From: UPXZ01 sp047973025
Lineage (GTDB): Bacteria > Bacteroidota > Bacteroidia > Bacteroidales > Paludibacteraceae
Direction of reading: 5' to 3'
Length of the DNA stretch: 26,161 nucleotides
Assembly: GCA_047973025.1 (NCBI GenBank)
Contig: JBKEBE010000085.1
Coordinates: 1-26,161, forward strand
Of the stretch, positions 6,857 through 14,551 are shown piece after piece. The notes below the pieces were generated by a model, which worked only from the letters and a program-made list of their open reading frames with translations, was not told where the DNA came from and ran no database searches. The first letter of the stretch is position 1. Each line of letters starts with the position of its first letter. A program made the translations under genes and the position numbers.

Positions 6857-9376
6857 ATGCCGGTAAAATATTCCGAACAATTAAATAACGTATTCAAATA
6901 CAGTACGCAAGAAGCGGAAAGGCTTGGAAACGCTTACGTGGGTCCGGAGCACTTGTTGCTTGGATTGATTCGTGAGGGCGACAGCCGCGCGATTAGTTTG
7001 CTTACTCGGATGGATGTCGATATAAACCACGTGAAACAAAGAATAGAATCGCTCGTACGAACAGACGTTGAACCCTCCGGAAATGAAATTCCATTGCTGA
7101 AAAGTACCGAAAAAATCAAAAAAATTATGGAGCTTGAAGTACGTTCGCTCTCAGCAGATTCTGCAGATACGGATCACTTGCTTTTAGCCCTGCTCAAAGA
7201 TAAAAATAACTTGGCAGTTGATGTGTTGAGTACCGAAAATGTTACTTACGAAAAGCTAATGACCTTTGTAAACCCTTCTCATAAACCCAATATTCAAGCA
7301 GCAAGCAGTTTGCCATCCGAAGAAGATGACGATGAAGAAGACCCTTTTACCGAAAGGAAAACAAGAACTAAAAAGCAAGGAAACAAACAAAGTGATACTC
7401 CCGCGCTTGATACTTTCGGCACAGATATAACCAAAGCCGCGGCCGAAAACAGACTTGATCCCGTTGTTGGTCGTGAAAAGGAGATTGAACGTATTGCGCA
7501 AATTTTAAGTCGTCGCAAGAAAAACAACCCGGTGCTGATTGGCGATCCCGGAGTCGGCAAATCCGCGATTGTGGAAGGGCTCGCTTTGCGGATTGTACAG
7601 CGACGCGTGTCGAGAATCTTGTTCGACAAGCGCGTAGTAGCATTGGATATGGCTTCCATTGTAGCCGGAACGAAATATCGCGGTCAGTTTGAAGAACGTA
7701 TCAAAGCCATTCTCAACGAGTTGCAAAAGAATCCGAATATTATTTTATTTATCGATGAAATTCATACCATCGTAGGCGCAGGTGGAGCTCCAGGCTCCTT
7801 GGACGCGGCAAACATGCTGAAACCCGCGTTGGCGCGTGGAGAAATACAGTGTGTCGGAGCGACGACTATGGATGAGTACCGTCAAAGCATTGAAAAAGAT
7901 GGTGCTCTCGAACGCCGCTTCCAAAAAGTAATCGTTGACCCGACTACGGTAGAAGAGACCTTGCAGATACTTCAAAACATACAAGATCGCTACGAGTATC
8001 ATCACAACGTGCGTTACACGCCTGAAGCTATCAAAGCTTGTGTGCGTTTAACCGACCGTTACATAACCGATCGTGCTTTTCCGGACAAAGCGATTGACGC
8101 GATGGACGAAGCCGGATCGCGTGTACACATAGCTACAGTGGCAGTGCCGGAAGATATCGAAGCACTCGAAAAGAAAATAGAAGAACTGAAAATAGAAAAA
8201 AATCGTGTAATAGCAGAGCAAAAATACGAAGAAGCCGTACCTATTCGCGATAAAGAAAAACAGACGCAATACCAACTTGAAGACGCTTTAAAGCGTTGGG
8301 AACGCGAATCTCAAATGAATCCCGAAACTGTTGACGAAGAAAAAGTAGCCGAAGTTGTAGCGATGATGTCAGGCATTCCGGTACAGCGTATCGCACAGGC
8401 GGAAGGGCTTAAACTTCGTCAGATGGGCGATGTGCTAAAATCCAACGTAATCGGGCAAGATGAAGCAGTCAACAAGATAGTAAAAGCTATTCAGCGTAAC
8501 CGTATCGGACTGAAAGACCCGAATAAGCCTATTGGCGCGTTTCTTTTCCTGGGACCGACCGGTGTTGGGAAAACCCATTTAGCCAAAGTCCTTGCCGAAT
8601 TTATGTTCGATGGAACCGACGCACTTATCCGGATGGATATGAGCGAATACATGGAGAAATTCAGCGTTTCGCGCTTAATCGGAGCACCTCCTGGATACGT
8701 TGGTTACGAGGAAGGCGGACAACTGACCGAAAAAGTACGTCGCAAACCGTATTCCATCGTGCTTTTAGATGAGATAGAGAAAGCTCATCCGGATGTATTC
8801 AATATTTTACTTCAGGTAATGGACGAAGGACGATTGACTGATAGTCTCGGAAGACGGATTGACTTCAAGAATACGATAATCATCATGACATCAAACGTTG
8901 GAACCCGTCAGTTGAAAGACTTCGGACGTGGTGTGGGGTTCAACATGGATGAAGATGTAGCATTAAACTCCGAATACTCAAGAGGGGTAATTCAAAAGGC
9001 ATTAAATAAAACATTCGCGCCGGAATTTCTGAACCGGATTGACGATATTGTCATGTTTGACCAATTGAGCAAGGATAGCCTAAAGTCAATTATCGACCTG
9101 GAATTGAAAGGATTACTAAAAAGAATAACCGAATTAGGCTATAAATTAGAACTTTCATCCGAAGCCAAAGATTTTATCGCTGACAAAGGGTACGATGTGC
9201 AGTACGGTGCTCGTCCATTGAAACGTGCTATACAACGTTATTTGGAAGACGAATTATCGGATGTTATTCTTTCCGGCGACGCTCAGGAAGGAGATACCAT
9301 CCTGATGGAATTAAATGAAGCAAAAGACGGCGTAAAAGCCAAGACTGCCGGTCGAGCTTTGACAAGTGCGAATTGA
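6857..9376 (+). CDS. clpC: ATP-dependent Clp protease ATP-binding subunit ClpC
   Basis: This is a Hsp100 unfoldase that feeds proteins to ClpP. The 839 residues are in the usual ClpC range. In order: a double Clp-N repeat (about 1-140); an acidic linker (about 150-180); the first AAA+ module with Walker A GDPGVGKS (229-236) and Walker B ILFIDEIH (296-303); a UVR/middle segment with the KKIEELKIEKN and EAVPIRDKEKQ stretches; a second AAA+ module with Walker A GPTGVGKT (566-573) and Walker B DE at 638-639; and a C-terminal small domain. The loop VGF (693-695) matches the ClpP-docking tripeptide of ClpA/C/X and is absent from ClpB. This loop, together with the short middle domain, favours ClpC over ClpB. 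No clpP or mcsAB lies nearby. It is probably expressed alone. Confidence 0.95.
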   Translation: MPVKYSEQLNNVFKYSTQEAERLGNAYVGPEHLLLGLIREGDSRAISLLTRMDVDINHVKQRIESLVRTDVEPSGNEIPLLKSTEKIKKIMELEVRSLSADSADTDHLLLALLKDKNNLAVDVLSTENVTYEKLMTFVNPSHKPNIQAASSLPSEEDDDEEDPFTERKTRTKKQGNKQSDTPALDTFGTDITKAAAENRLDPVVGREKEIERIAQILSRRKKNNPVLIGDPGVGKSAIVEGLALRIVQRRVSRILFDKRVVALDMASIVAGTKYRGQFEERIKAILNELQKNPNIILFIDEIHTIVGAGGAPGSLDAANMLKPALARGEIQCVGATTMDEYRQSIEKDGALERRFQKVIVDPTTVEETLQILQNIQDRYEYHHNVRYTPEAIKACVRLTDRYITDRAFPDKAIDAMDEAGSRVHIATVAVPEDIEALEKKIEELKIEKNRVIAEQKYEEAVPIRDKEKQTQYQLEDALKRWERESQMNPETVDEEKVAEVVAMMSGIPVQRIAQAEGLKLRQMGDVLKSNVIGQDEAVNKIVKAIQRNRIGLKDPNKPIGAFLFLGPTGVGKTHLAKVLAEFMFDGTDALIRMDMSEYMEKFSVSRLIGAPPGYVGYEEGGQLTEKVRRKPYSIVLLDEIEKAHPDVFNILLQVMDEGRLTDSLGRRIDFKNTIIIMTSNVGTRQLKDFGRGVGFNMDEDVALNSEYSRGVIQKALNKTFAPEFLNRIDDIVMFDQLSKDSLKSIIDLELKGLLKRITELGYKLELSSEAKDFIADKGYDVQYGARPLKRAIQRYLEDELSDVILSGDAQEGDTILMELNEAKDGVKAKTAGRALTSAN

Positions 9377-9427
9377 TTTGTTTTAATGCACTTATCATAG
9401 TCAGGTAGATACATAATTTATCTGTAA

Positions 9428-9465
9428 GAATGACCAAAAGATTGAGATTTATCTTTTGGTCATTC
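9428..9465 (+). terminator. Long hairpin after clpC, probable transcription end
   Basis: A perfect 14-bp stem, GAATGACCAAAAGA (9428-9441) with TCTTTTGGTCATTC (9452-9465), and a 10-nt loop lie 51 nt after the clpC stop. The T-run expected of a rho-independent terminator is missing after the stem, so it might protect the mRNA 3' end instead. Confidence 0.55.
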
Positions 9466-9820
9466 TCGTGTAGTGATATCTGAGTAGGATACTCCTCGTT
9501 CCATACTTACAGTGTGCGTAGGAGAAGGTGTGTCCGGTCAGGAAAAAAAATACCGAAAAACGTAACTACGCAGCTATCCTTAAAAACAATCGGTATAAAT
9601 GTTAATTCAATTCTTTGGCTCATGTAGATTATCTGTTGCAGTCTAAACGCAACACTACAGCGATATTCGCGTGAAATAGGATTTTATAGAGAGCGGCTAT
9701 CCGTTTTTGGAATAGATTTTGAGAAACAAGATTTTGAGACATTTTTAAGTTAATTCACTTAAGATTAAGAAACAGCCATATAAAAATAACTTGAGGGGAT
9801 GAGTAATGGCGTGTTCTCTC

Positions 9821-9839
9821 TGCCTGTTGCAGACAGGCA
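9821..9839 (+). other. Short stem-loop in the leader of the DUF4252-like gene
   Basis: TGCCTGT (9821-9827) pairs with ACAGGCA (9833-9839) around a 5-nt loop, 35 nt before the start codon at 9875. It could be a leader structure or the trace of a small repeat. Confidence 0.35.
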
Positions 9840-9874
9840 TGTTTCCTTAAAGTAAAAGAATAAATTTTAAACAG

Positions 9875-10363
9875 ATGAAAAAAAATGTGTCATTTTTATT
9901 TCTCTTCCTGCTTACAACTAGCATTGCAGAAGGGCAGATTCCGGATAAACTCTTTAAGAAATACGCCGATGTTGAGCAATTTGAATACACTTCTATCGGT
10001 AAAGGAATACTCAGTTTTCTTACGTTATTTACAGATTATACTGAACTCTCGGAAGGAATGATGAAAAAAATTTCCGGCATCGAAATATTGTTGTTAGAAA
10101 AAGATGGCTCGAATGCAGAATTATTTTCAGAATTTCAGACAGAAATCGACAAAATTATCTTATCCGGAGAATTTGAAATTACAAGCGAAAATAGAACCAA
10201 AAATGACTCGACTTACATCTATAAAAGGATCAACAAGCGGTCAAATATCGAATTGTTGATTTTTACAAGCGATTATCAGGGTACAGCTTTAATTTGGATT
10301 AAAGGGAAAGCTAATCCGAATATGTTGCACGAAAAAGAGAGCGTTCGGAACAAAAAGAAATAA
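9875..10363 (+). CDS. Exported DUF4252-like protein
   Basis: The 162-residue protein starts with a Sec signal peptide (MKKNVSFLFLFLLTTSIAEG, about residues 1-20, with no lipobox cysteine). The mature part matches the pattern of DUF4252 proteins of Bacteroidota as I know it: a helix-forming start (DKLFKKYADVEQFEYTSIG), a middle segment ending in an ISGIEILLLE-type strand, then FEITSENRTKNDSTYIYKR and a final strand pair ending in IWIKGKANPN. The function of the family is not established. It would act in the periplasm. It stands alone on the + strand and converges with mltG, whose stop is about 70 nt away. The family call is from memory of its pattern, and a profile search would settle it. Confidence 0.65.
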   Translation: MKKNVSFLFLFLLTTSIAEGQIPDKLFKKYADVEQFEYTSIGKGILSFLTLFTDYTELSEGMMKKISGIEILLLEKDGSNAELFSEFQTEIDKIILSGEFEITSENRTKNDSTYIYKRINKRSNIELLIFTSDYQGTALIWIKGKANPNMLHEKESVRNKKK

Positions 10364-10431
10364 TTGCATGATTGGTACAAAAAAATCGGAATGAAGTTGT
10401 CTAAATAGTGCTGCAAACTTGTATTAAATGC

Positions 10432-11469
10432 TTATCTTATCCCCATTGCATTCAACGCCTTTTGATAGCGAGTCGCATTCTGTTGATGTTCTACCCATGT
10501 AGTTGCAAAATTGTGTTCGCCATTCAGTGTTTCTTTCGCGCACATAAAAATATAGTCATTCTTATCGTAATTCAACACAGCATCCAAAGCAGATATAGAA
10601 GGAATACGTATCGGACCCGGAGGCAGACCGGTATGTAAGTAGGTATTGTAGGGTGATTCGTATCTCGTATGCTCACGCAATACCCTGCGGATGCTAAAGT
10701 CCCCCATCGCGAAGATTACCGTGGGATCGGCTTGTAGCGGCATGTTTCTTCTCAACCGATTGATGTATAAGCCGGCAATTATTGGTTTTTCCGGATTGTG
10801 ATTGGTCTCGGAATCAACGATTGACGCCAGTGTACTTACCTGATCGCGCGTAAGAGGAATTATAGCTGCTTTATCTTTTCGTTCATCAGTCCAAAACTGT
10901 TCATATTCACGGGACATTCTTTCAAAAATCCTTTCGGCATCAATATTCCAAAACAGCTCATAGGTGTTTGGTAAAAATAGAGAGACAGACGTGTAAGGAT
11001 TCAAGTTGTATTTGGTCAAAAAAACCGTATCATTTAAAAGCGTCAAAATCTCAGTCGAATCGGGCATTAACTGTTGTGAAAGACGCGAAGCCAATTGTTC
11101 TTTTGTCCTGATATTGTGAAATTTTAAAGATACAGGGGTTTGATTGCCATTTCGCAGATTTCTGACTAAGGTCAGATTATTCATCCCATCAGCCACACGG
11201 TACCTTCCTGATCGTATTTTTTTGTATTTCAATAATTTGGCAACCGTTTTGAATGTTGACGGTTTTTTCACGCGCACTTTTTCGTTTAGTTGTTCTGTAA
11301 TCTGCTCAAAAGTTGTATTGTCACGAATCAACAGATATTCTTCATTCTTATCCTTATCTTTCACAACAAAATTTGGCGATAAGAACAGATTCGCCACAAA
11401 ACTTACTCCCAATACCACAAGGACTAAAAATATCAACAAGCCGTAAACAATTTTTTTCTTCTTCATCAT
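10432..11469 (-). CDS. mltG: Endolytic murein transglycosylase MltG (YceG family)
   Basis: MltG cuts nascent peptidoglycan strands at the inner membrane and is thought to end glycan synthesis. The 345-residue protein has one N-terminal membrane helix (about 7-28), a LysM-like region (about 45-120) and the YceG catalytic domain (about 150-340). The motif LASIVDSETN contains E221, which aligns with catalytic E218 of the E. coli enzyme (VEKET there). The preceding E-K are D-S here. Further family motifs are INRLRRNMPLQADPT (236-250) and TGLPPGPI, plus HNFATT near the end. The start codon is one of two adjacent ATGs (11469 or 11466). It is divergent from tRNA-Ser, with a TACCTTTG promoter element 21 nt upstream. 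Confidence 0.95.
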   Translation of the reverse strand: MMKKKKIVYGLLIFLVLVVLGVSFVANLFLSPNFVVKDKDKNEEYLLIRDNTTFEQITEQLNEKVRVKKPSTFKTVAKLLKYKKIRSGRYRVADGMNNLTLVRNLRNGNQTPVSLKFHNIRTKEQLASRLSQQLMPDSTEILTLLNDTVFLTKYNLNPYTSVSLFLPNTYELFWNIDAERIFERMSREYEQFWTDERKDKAAIIPLTRDQVSTLASIVDSETNHNPEKPIIAGLYINRLRRNMPLQADPTVIFAMGDFSIRRVLREHTRYESPYNTYLHTGLPPGPIRIPSISALDAVLNYDKNDYIFMCAKETLNGEHNFATTWVEHQQNATRYQKALNAMGIR

Positions 11470-11489
11470 TGATTTTTATTTCTCTCACG

Positions 11490-11497
11490 CAAAGGTA
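11490..11497 (-). promoter_or_regulatory. TAnnTTTG promoter element for mltG
   Basis: TACCTTTG on the minus strand fits the Bacteroidota -7 consensus and sits 21 nt before the mltG start codon, giving a very short leader. I found no good TTG/TTTG element 19-21 nt further upstream. Confidence 0.5.
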
Positions 11498-11539
11498 CAA
11501 ATAAAGAAAATTGTTTTTGTTTTTTTGGAAAGAAAAATC

Positions 11540-11570
11540 TTTGTTAATCAAAAAACGTTCATTATCTTTG
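11540..11570 (+). promoter_or_regulatory. Bacteroidota-type promoter of tRNA-Ser
   Basis: TTTG (11540-11543), a spacer of exactly 19 nt and TATCTTTG (11563-11570) give a full match to the -33/-7 consensus. The tRNA 5' end lies 28 nt downstream. Confidence 0.85.
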
Positions 11571-11597
11571 CACTCTGATTTTTCAGTAGCATACGAA

Positions 11598-11684
11598 GGA
11601 AGTGTGGGTGAGTGGCTGAAACCACCAGTTTGCTAAACTGACGTACGGGCAACCGTACCGGGGGTTCGAATCCCCCCGCTTCCG
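11598..11684 (+). tRNA. tRNA-Ser (anticodon GCT)
   Basis: The 87-nt sequence folds as a class II tRNA. The acceptor stem is GGAAGTG with CGCTTCC (one T-G pair) and the discriminator is G at 11684. The anticodon arm has loop TTGCTAA with anticodon GCT at 11632-11634, reading AGC/AGT serine codons. There is a long variable arm (GTACGGGCAACCGTAC region) and a T arm GGGGGTTCGAATCCCCC. The CCA end is not encoded (GCAGG follows). It has its own promoter upstream and terminator downstream. Confidence 0.97.
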
Positions 11685-11709
11685 CAGGAAAGAAAAATTT
11701 AAGTTTCAG

Positions 11710-11745
11710 GTTATTAACCAGGCGGGTTAATAACGATATTTTTTT
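11710..11745 (+). terminator. Rho-independent terminator of tRNA-Ser
   Basis: A perfect 10-bp stem, GTTATTAACC (11710-11719) with GGTTAATAAC (11725-11734), has a 5-nt loop and is followed by a T-run at 11739-11745. It lies 25 nt after the tRNA. Confidence 0.8.
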
Positions 11746-11842
11746 ACGTGTCAAAGTATTCATAAACAGCTATTTGTGTAGAATAATATCACGTTATATT
11801 AGTGTCGGGTTAATAGTAGCCAAAACTTATACAAAAGATAAG

Positions 11843-11879
11843 AAACGCCTTAAATGTAAACGGTTTACGGTGTTTTTTT
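11843..11879 (+). terminator. Possible terminator hairpin
   Basis: AAACGCC pairs with GGTGTTT (one G-T pair) and an inner GTAAA pairs with TTTAC around a CGG loop, with a 6-nt bulge, followed by a run of Ts to 11879. It could end a transcript reading through from the tRNA, or a small RNA. Confidence 0.4.
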
Positions 11880-11937
11880 ATGCTCACATGTGATCAAATG
11901 AAGGATTGCCGGTGACCTGTGTCTGTCCCAAAAATTA

Positions 11938-11982
11938 GTTGTGATTTGCTTTCAGAAAACCGGATCTTTGATTTTCTGAACA
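11938..11982 (+). repeat. 45-bp direct repeat, copy A
   Basis: This copy matches the one at 12116-12160 at 40 of 45 positions by eye. It begins GTTGTGATTTGCTTTCA and ends TTCTGAACA. Inside it TTCAGAAAA pairs with TTTTCTGAA to give a 9-bp stem. Confidence 0.7.
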
Positions 11983-12050
11983 ACTTTTGAAAATATTTTA
12001 AGTGAAATGGTACAATATTTGAAAATATATTGTATGTTTGTATAAGAATT

Positions 12051-12111
12051 AACGGTTTTTCAAGTTATCCCGCGGCGAAAGCCATACAGGGAAGGCGACG
12101 GAAAAACCGTT
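12051..12111 (+). repeat. 11-bp inverted repeat enclosing 39 nt
   Basis: AACGGTTTTTC (12051-12061) is the exact reverse complement of GAAAAACCGTT (12101-12111). The GC-rich interior (CCCGCGGCG and GGGAAGG) can pair further, giving a branched fold between the two 45-bp repeats. Confidence 0.55.
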
Positions 12112-12115
12112 TTCT

Positions 12116-12160
12116 GTTGTGATTTGCTTTCAAAAAATTGTATCTTTGATATTCTGAACA
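12116..12160 (+). repeat. 45-bp direct repeat, copy B
   Basis: This is the second copy, 178 bp after copy A, with five differences. The changes break the internal hairpin of copy A but create TATCTTTG, a full TAnnTTTG match. A TTG lies 21 nt upstream, so this copy could act as a promoter. Confidence 0.7.
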
Positions 12161-12260
12161 GCGCATTGAGTTCGTCATCTACCGCATCATACGACAAAGC
12201 AACGAAAAATCTCATTCTCAAATCATATGCGTGCACACATCAATAAATGATACGCTTTAA

Positions 12261-12290
12261 TTGTGCTTTAAGCTTTATTTTGTAAATTTG
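12261..12290 (+). promoter_or_regulatory. Bacteroidota-type promoter of the nitroreductase gene
   Basis: TTG (12261-12263), a 19-nt spacer and TAAATTTG (12283-12290) match the consensus. The start codon at 12324 is 33 nt further on. Confidence 0.75.
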
Positions 12291-12323
12291 CTGTATCAGT
12301 CTTATTAAAAAAACACAAAAATC

Positions 12324-12977
12324 ATGAAAACATTGATTCTGCTTCTTTTTTCCTGCCTCACGGTATGGCAGATTTCCGCGCAGCAACCAAACGTTGTTAA
12401 ACTGAACGAACCCTCTAAAACTCGCGGCATAGATATGATGACTGTCTTTCAGGAACGAAAATCTACCAACGAATATCAAAGTAAGGACTTGTCTCTACAA
12501 GATTTGTCGGATCTACTCTGGACTGCCAACGGCATCAACCGCCCCGAGAACGGTAAAAAAACCGCCCCATCGGCACTCAACTCGCAAGATATTGATATCT
12601 ATGTATGTCATGCGGACGGGGCGTATCTCTATGATGCCGCAAAAAACGAAATGATCCGGGTTAGCGGGAAAGATCTCAGACCCCTGATGAATGGCTCCCG
12701 CCCAAACGATGCTCCGGTGCTGCTATTGCTTGTTGCCGATCTGTCTCGCTACCAATCGTATAAGCCTTACGACACGGAAGCGAACAAACGCCTACGTGAC
12801 ATGAGCGCGTTAGATGCGGGAACTGTTTCGCAAAATATTTCGCTGTTTTGCGCGTCATCCGGATTGGGAACTCGCCCCAGAGCAAGCATGGATCACGAAA
12901 AGCTCCAAAATGAACTTTCGCTGAAAGAATCGCAAATTCCGTGGATGAACCATCCGGTAGGATACCCAAAGGAATGA
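12324..12977 (+). CDS. Exported SagB/ThcOx-type nitroreductase family protein
   Basis: This is a flavin (FMN) oxidoreductase fold protein of 217 residues. A Sec signal peptide (about 1-19, ending ISA) places it in the periplasm. The nitroreductase domain begins with the phosphate-binding type motif FQERKSTNEY (43-52). It continues with LSLQDLSDLLWTANGINRP (56-74) and KKTAPSALNSQDIDIYV, which are typical of the SagB-like branch seen in Bacteroidota. The C-terminus has DAGTVSQNISLFCASSGLG and ends in HPVGYPKE. The substrate is not known, and the usual partners of peptide-modifying SagB enzymes (SagC/D) are absent, so a bacteriocin role is unlikely. It is transcribed alone from the promoter at 12261-12290 and followed by a hairpin. 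Confidence 0.85.
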   Translation: MKTLILLLFSCLTVWQISAQQPNVVKLNEPSKTRGIDMMTVFQERKSTNEYQSKDLSLQDLSDLLWTANGINRPENGKKTAPSALNSQDIDIYVCHADGAYLYDAAKNEMIRVSGKDLRPLMNGSRPNDAPVLLLLVADLSRYQSYKPYDTEANKRLRDMSALDAGTVSQNISLFCASSGLGTRPRASMDHEKLQNELSLKESQIPWMNHPVGYPKE

Positions 12978-12981
12978 AAGA

Positions 12982-13008
12982 ATTTTCTTTGTTTTCTCGA
13001 AAGAAAAT
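12982..13008 (+). terminator. Hairpin after the nitroreductase gene
   Basis: ATTTTCTTT (12982-12990) pairs perfectly with AAAGAAAAT (13000-13008), loop 9 nt, 5 nt after the stop codon. There is no T-run after it, so its strength as a terminator is doubtful. A second small hairpin (GGAGA/TCTCC) lies at 13026-13040. Confidence 0.45.
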
Positions 13009-13150
13009 GTTGACAGCGCATTAGTGGAGAGATTTTCTCCGATTATTCTTGTTTTATACTTGCACGCTAGGTCTTTGCATTGCCTAACCTGTAACACAAC
13101 GAAACCAAAGAAAATTAGCGGTAGCGGCGCAGGACAACCTGCAAAATAAA

Positions 13151-13187
13151 GTTATTAACATACTGTTGATAAAAAATTGTTAATAAC
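13151..13187 (+). repeat. 10-bp inverted repeat upstream of the HU-SPOR gene
   Basis: GTTATTAACA (13151-13160) is the exact reverse complement of TGTTAATAAC (13178-13187), with 17 nt between. The half-site is nearly the same as the stem of the tRNA terminator at 11710. Its place about 50 nt before the start suggests an operator or a terminator for the upstream side. Confidence 0.5.
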
Positions 13188-13226
13188 TTTACCGGTATGG
13201 CGTTTACAGTTACAGCTTGGAATACC

Positions 13227-13234
13227 TAACTTTG
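13227..13234 (+). promoter_or_regulatory. TAnnTTTG element directly before the HU-SPOR start codon
   Basis: TAACTTTG matches the -7 consensus and ends only 5 nt before the ATG at 13240. If it is used, transcription would start at or next to the start codon. The -33 position has TTAC rather than TTG, so the promoter is not certain. Confidence 0.45.
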
Positions 13235-13239
13235 TACCA

Positions 13240-14163
13240 ATGAAAAAAGTACTTCAACACATAGAAACTCTACTTCGCAGGCATGACTACGTCATTGTAC
13301 CCGGTCTCGGAGGCTTTGTATATCAGTTTCACTCCGCGGTAATTGATCAAAACCACATTGAACCTCCATTTGTTTCGATTAGTTTCAACCCACTGATGAA
13401 TATTCCGGATGGTCTTCTTACCATTGAATATTCTCGAAAAGAGAATGTTAGTTTCAGAGCAGCTTCGGCTTTGATCGCGGATGAGATTGACAGCGTGAAT
13501 GTTGCTTTAAACCAAAATCAAAGCATTGAATTTGGGAACTTAGGTTTTCTAACCAAGAATAATGAAGGTAAATTAATATTTTCTCCATCAAAGAACAATG
13601 GTTTGATTCCGGCAAATTTTGGACTTGAGACGGTTCATGTCTCTCGAATGCAAACAAAAATTGAGCAACGTAGAGTGATAAGTTTCACGTTGCCTCCTGC
13701 TCGAAAAATAACTCGATATGCCGCCATTGGCGCTGTTCTTGTCGGACTTTTTCTCTTTACGCCAGAGATTGAAAATAGCTCGAAAAATCAAGCCAATCTA
13801 TTCCCTTCGGATCAGATTACACCTATTCGCGAAGGTAAAGGTAATGGAAATGTTAAGTCGCCGGAAATGATGACTCATCAGGAGAGCATCGCAGGAGAAC
13901 AATTAGAAATCAGACCGATTGTACCCTTGAATCATCACGTTATTGTTTCGTGTATGGCTTCACAAGCAGATGCGGATGAGCTGTGTAATAGATTGAAAGA
14001 TATGGACTATTCTACCGCTCACGTGCTCCCACCGATAAAAACCTATCGAGTAGCAATCGAATCTTTCGAGACCAAAGATGAAGCAATTCAATTTATGCGG
14101 CAGTTGAGAATTTCTACTCCACAATTCTCCGATGCTTGGGTGTTGAGCGACCCAAAACAGTAA
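13240..14163 (+). CDS. HU-CCDC81 and SPOR domain membrane protein
   Basis: The 307-residue protein has a HU-like (CCDC81 type) region (about 1-130, with VIVPGLGGFVYQ at 18-29), one membrane helix (about 158-174, YAAIGAVLVGLFLF), a low-complexity periplasmic stretch (about 178-228) and a C-terminal SPOR domain (about 232-305, ending AFSD-like QFSDAWVL). SPOR domains bind denuded septal peptidoglycan, and the N-terminal HU-like part would lie in the cytoplasm, where it may contact DNA. This layout is known in Bacteroidota, but its role is not clear to me. The frame is open back to 13177 (TTG). I prefer the ATG at 13240 because MKKVLQHIETLLRRHDY is the natural domain start and because an inverted repeat and a TAnnTTTG element lie in the extension. 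Confidence 0.85.
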   Translation: MKKVLQHIETLLRRHDYVIVPGLGGFVYQFHSAVIDQNHIEPPFVSISFNPLMNIPDGLLTIEYSRKENVSFRAASALIADEIDSVNVALNQNQSIEFGNLGFLTKNNEGKLIFSPSKNNGLIPANFGLETVHVSRMQTKIEQRRVISFTLPPARKITRYAAIGAVLVGLFLFTPEIENSSKNQANLFPSDQITPIREGKGNGNVKSPEMMTHQESIAGEQLEIRPIVPLNHHVIVSCMASQADADELCNRLKDMDYSTAHVLPPIKTYRVAIESFETKDEAIQFMRQLRISTPQFSDAWVLSDPKQ

Positions 14164-14455
14164 CTCCATATCCGAAATCGGTAAGTAGTAGAATAAGATT
14201 ACAGAACATAAATTCAAGAGTCCGATTTCCCTTTTTGGATTTTGATACAGATACAAAGAATAGATGCTTGAATATCTCGAGATTTAACAACTTCTTGAAT
14301 CTGCTTATTCAGATTAAACTGCTTATCCACATTAAACAAGGATGTTCTGTATCTGCCATATAATCAGGAATTTGGATATACGCACATAGACTTCAATTCG
14401 TTGATATTCCGATAATTACAAAAAATAACTTCACCGAAGGAGATAAGCAGTCAGA
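14164..14455. other. Intergenic region between converging HU-SPOR and response regulator genes
   Basis: No credible gene was found. ACTGCTTATC (14318-14327) and GATAAGCAGT (14442-14451) form a 10-bp inverted repeat 114 nt apart. A single perfect DnaA-box sequence TTATCCACA lies at 14323-14331, which alone is no evidence for an origin. A weak minus-strand hairpin with a T-run near 14422-14440 could end the two-component operon. Confidence 0.4.
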
Positions 14456-14551
14456 TTAAATTATCCGTTTTTTCTTAGCCATAGCTTTCGCTTCAGTCTT
14501 GGAGTGGACTTGCAGTTTTTGATAGATGTTTTCGATGTATCTTCGGGCTGT
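14456..14551 (-). pseudogene. Out-of-frame 3' remnant of the response regulator HTH domain
   Basis: Read on the minus strand from 14551, the frame gives TARRYIENIYQKLQVHSKTE and then a lysine-rich end, stopping at 14456. This is the normal second half of a NarL/LuxR-type helix-turn-helix domain. It is shifted one frame against the upstream coding part, which runs through this stretch in the wrong frame and stops at 14493. The intact ancestor would have ended at 14456. Confidence 0.75.

Larger units (their letters stand above)
9377..9874. other. 498-nt intergenic region after clpC
   Basis: No credible gene was found. It contains the 14-bp hairpin at 9428-9465 and a smaller one at 9821-9839. 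I saw no clean TTG-N19-TAnnTTTG promoter for the downstream DUF4252-like gene, although AT-rich stretches at about 9730-9800 could hold one. Confidence 0.6.
11746..12260. other. About 0.5 kb of non-coding DNA rich in repeats
   Basis: No credible reading frame was found between the tRNA terminator and the nitroreductase promoter. It holds a bulged hairpin with a T-run (11843-11879), two copies of a 45-bp direct repeat (11938 and 12116), an 8-bp AT-rich palindrome (TACAATAT at 12011 with ATATTGTA at 12027) and an 11-bp inverted repeat (12051-12111). The density of structure suggests a decayed small mobile element or an unannotated RNA. Confidence 0.5.

Noticed and set aside
11548..11763. 71-residue minus-strand reading frame across the tRNA-Ser region
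   Set aside because: It is the reverse strand of the tRNA gene and its terminator. The AGGFEPPVRLPVRQ-type peptide is a well-known false protein from tRNA genes.
12324..12383. Lipoprotein signal in the nitroreductase (LFSC)
   Set aside because: The cysteine at residue 11 is too close to the N-terminus and the residue before the serine is unusual. An ordinary signal peptide ending in ISA fits better.
12324..12977. Bacteriocin (SagB-type thiazole/oxazole) biosynthesis cluster
   Set aside because: The nitroreductase has a Sec signal peptide and no cyclodehydratase, precursor peptide or transporter next to it.
14323..14331. Perfect DnaA box TTATCCACA as a sign of a replication origin
   Set aside because: Only one such box was found and there is no cluster, AT-rich unwinding region or dnaA/dnaN-type gene nearby. 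One match can be chance.
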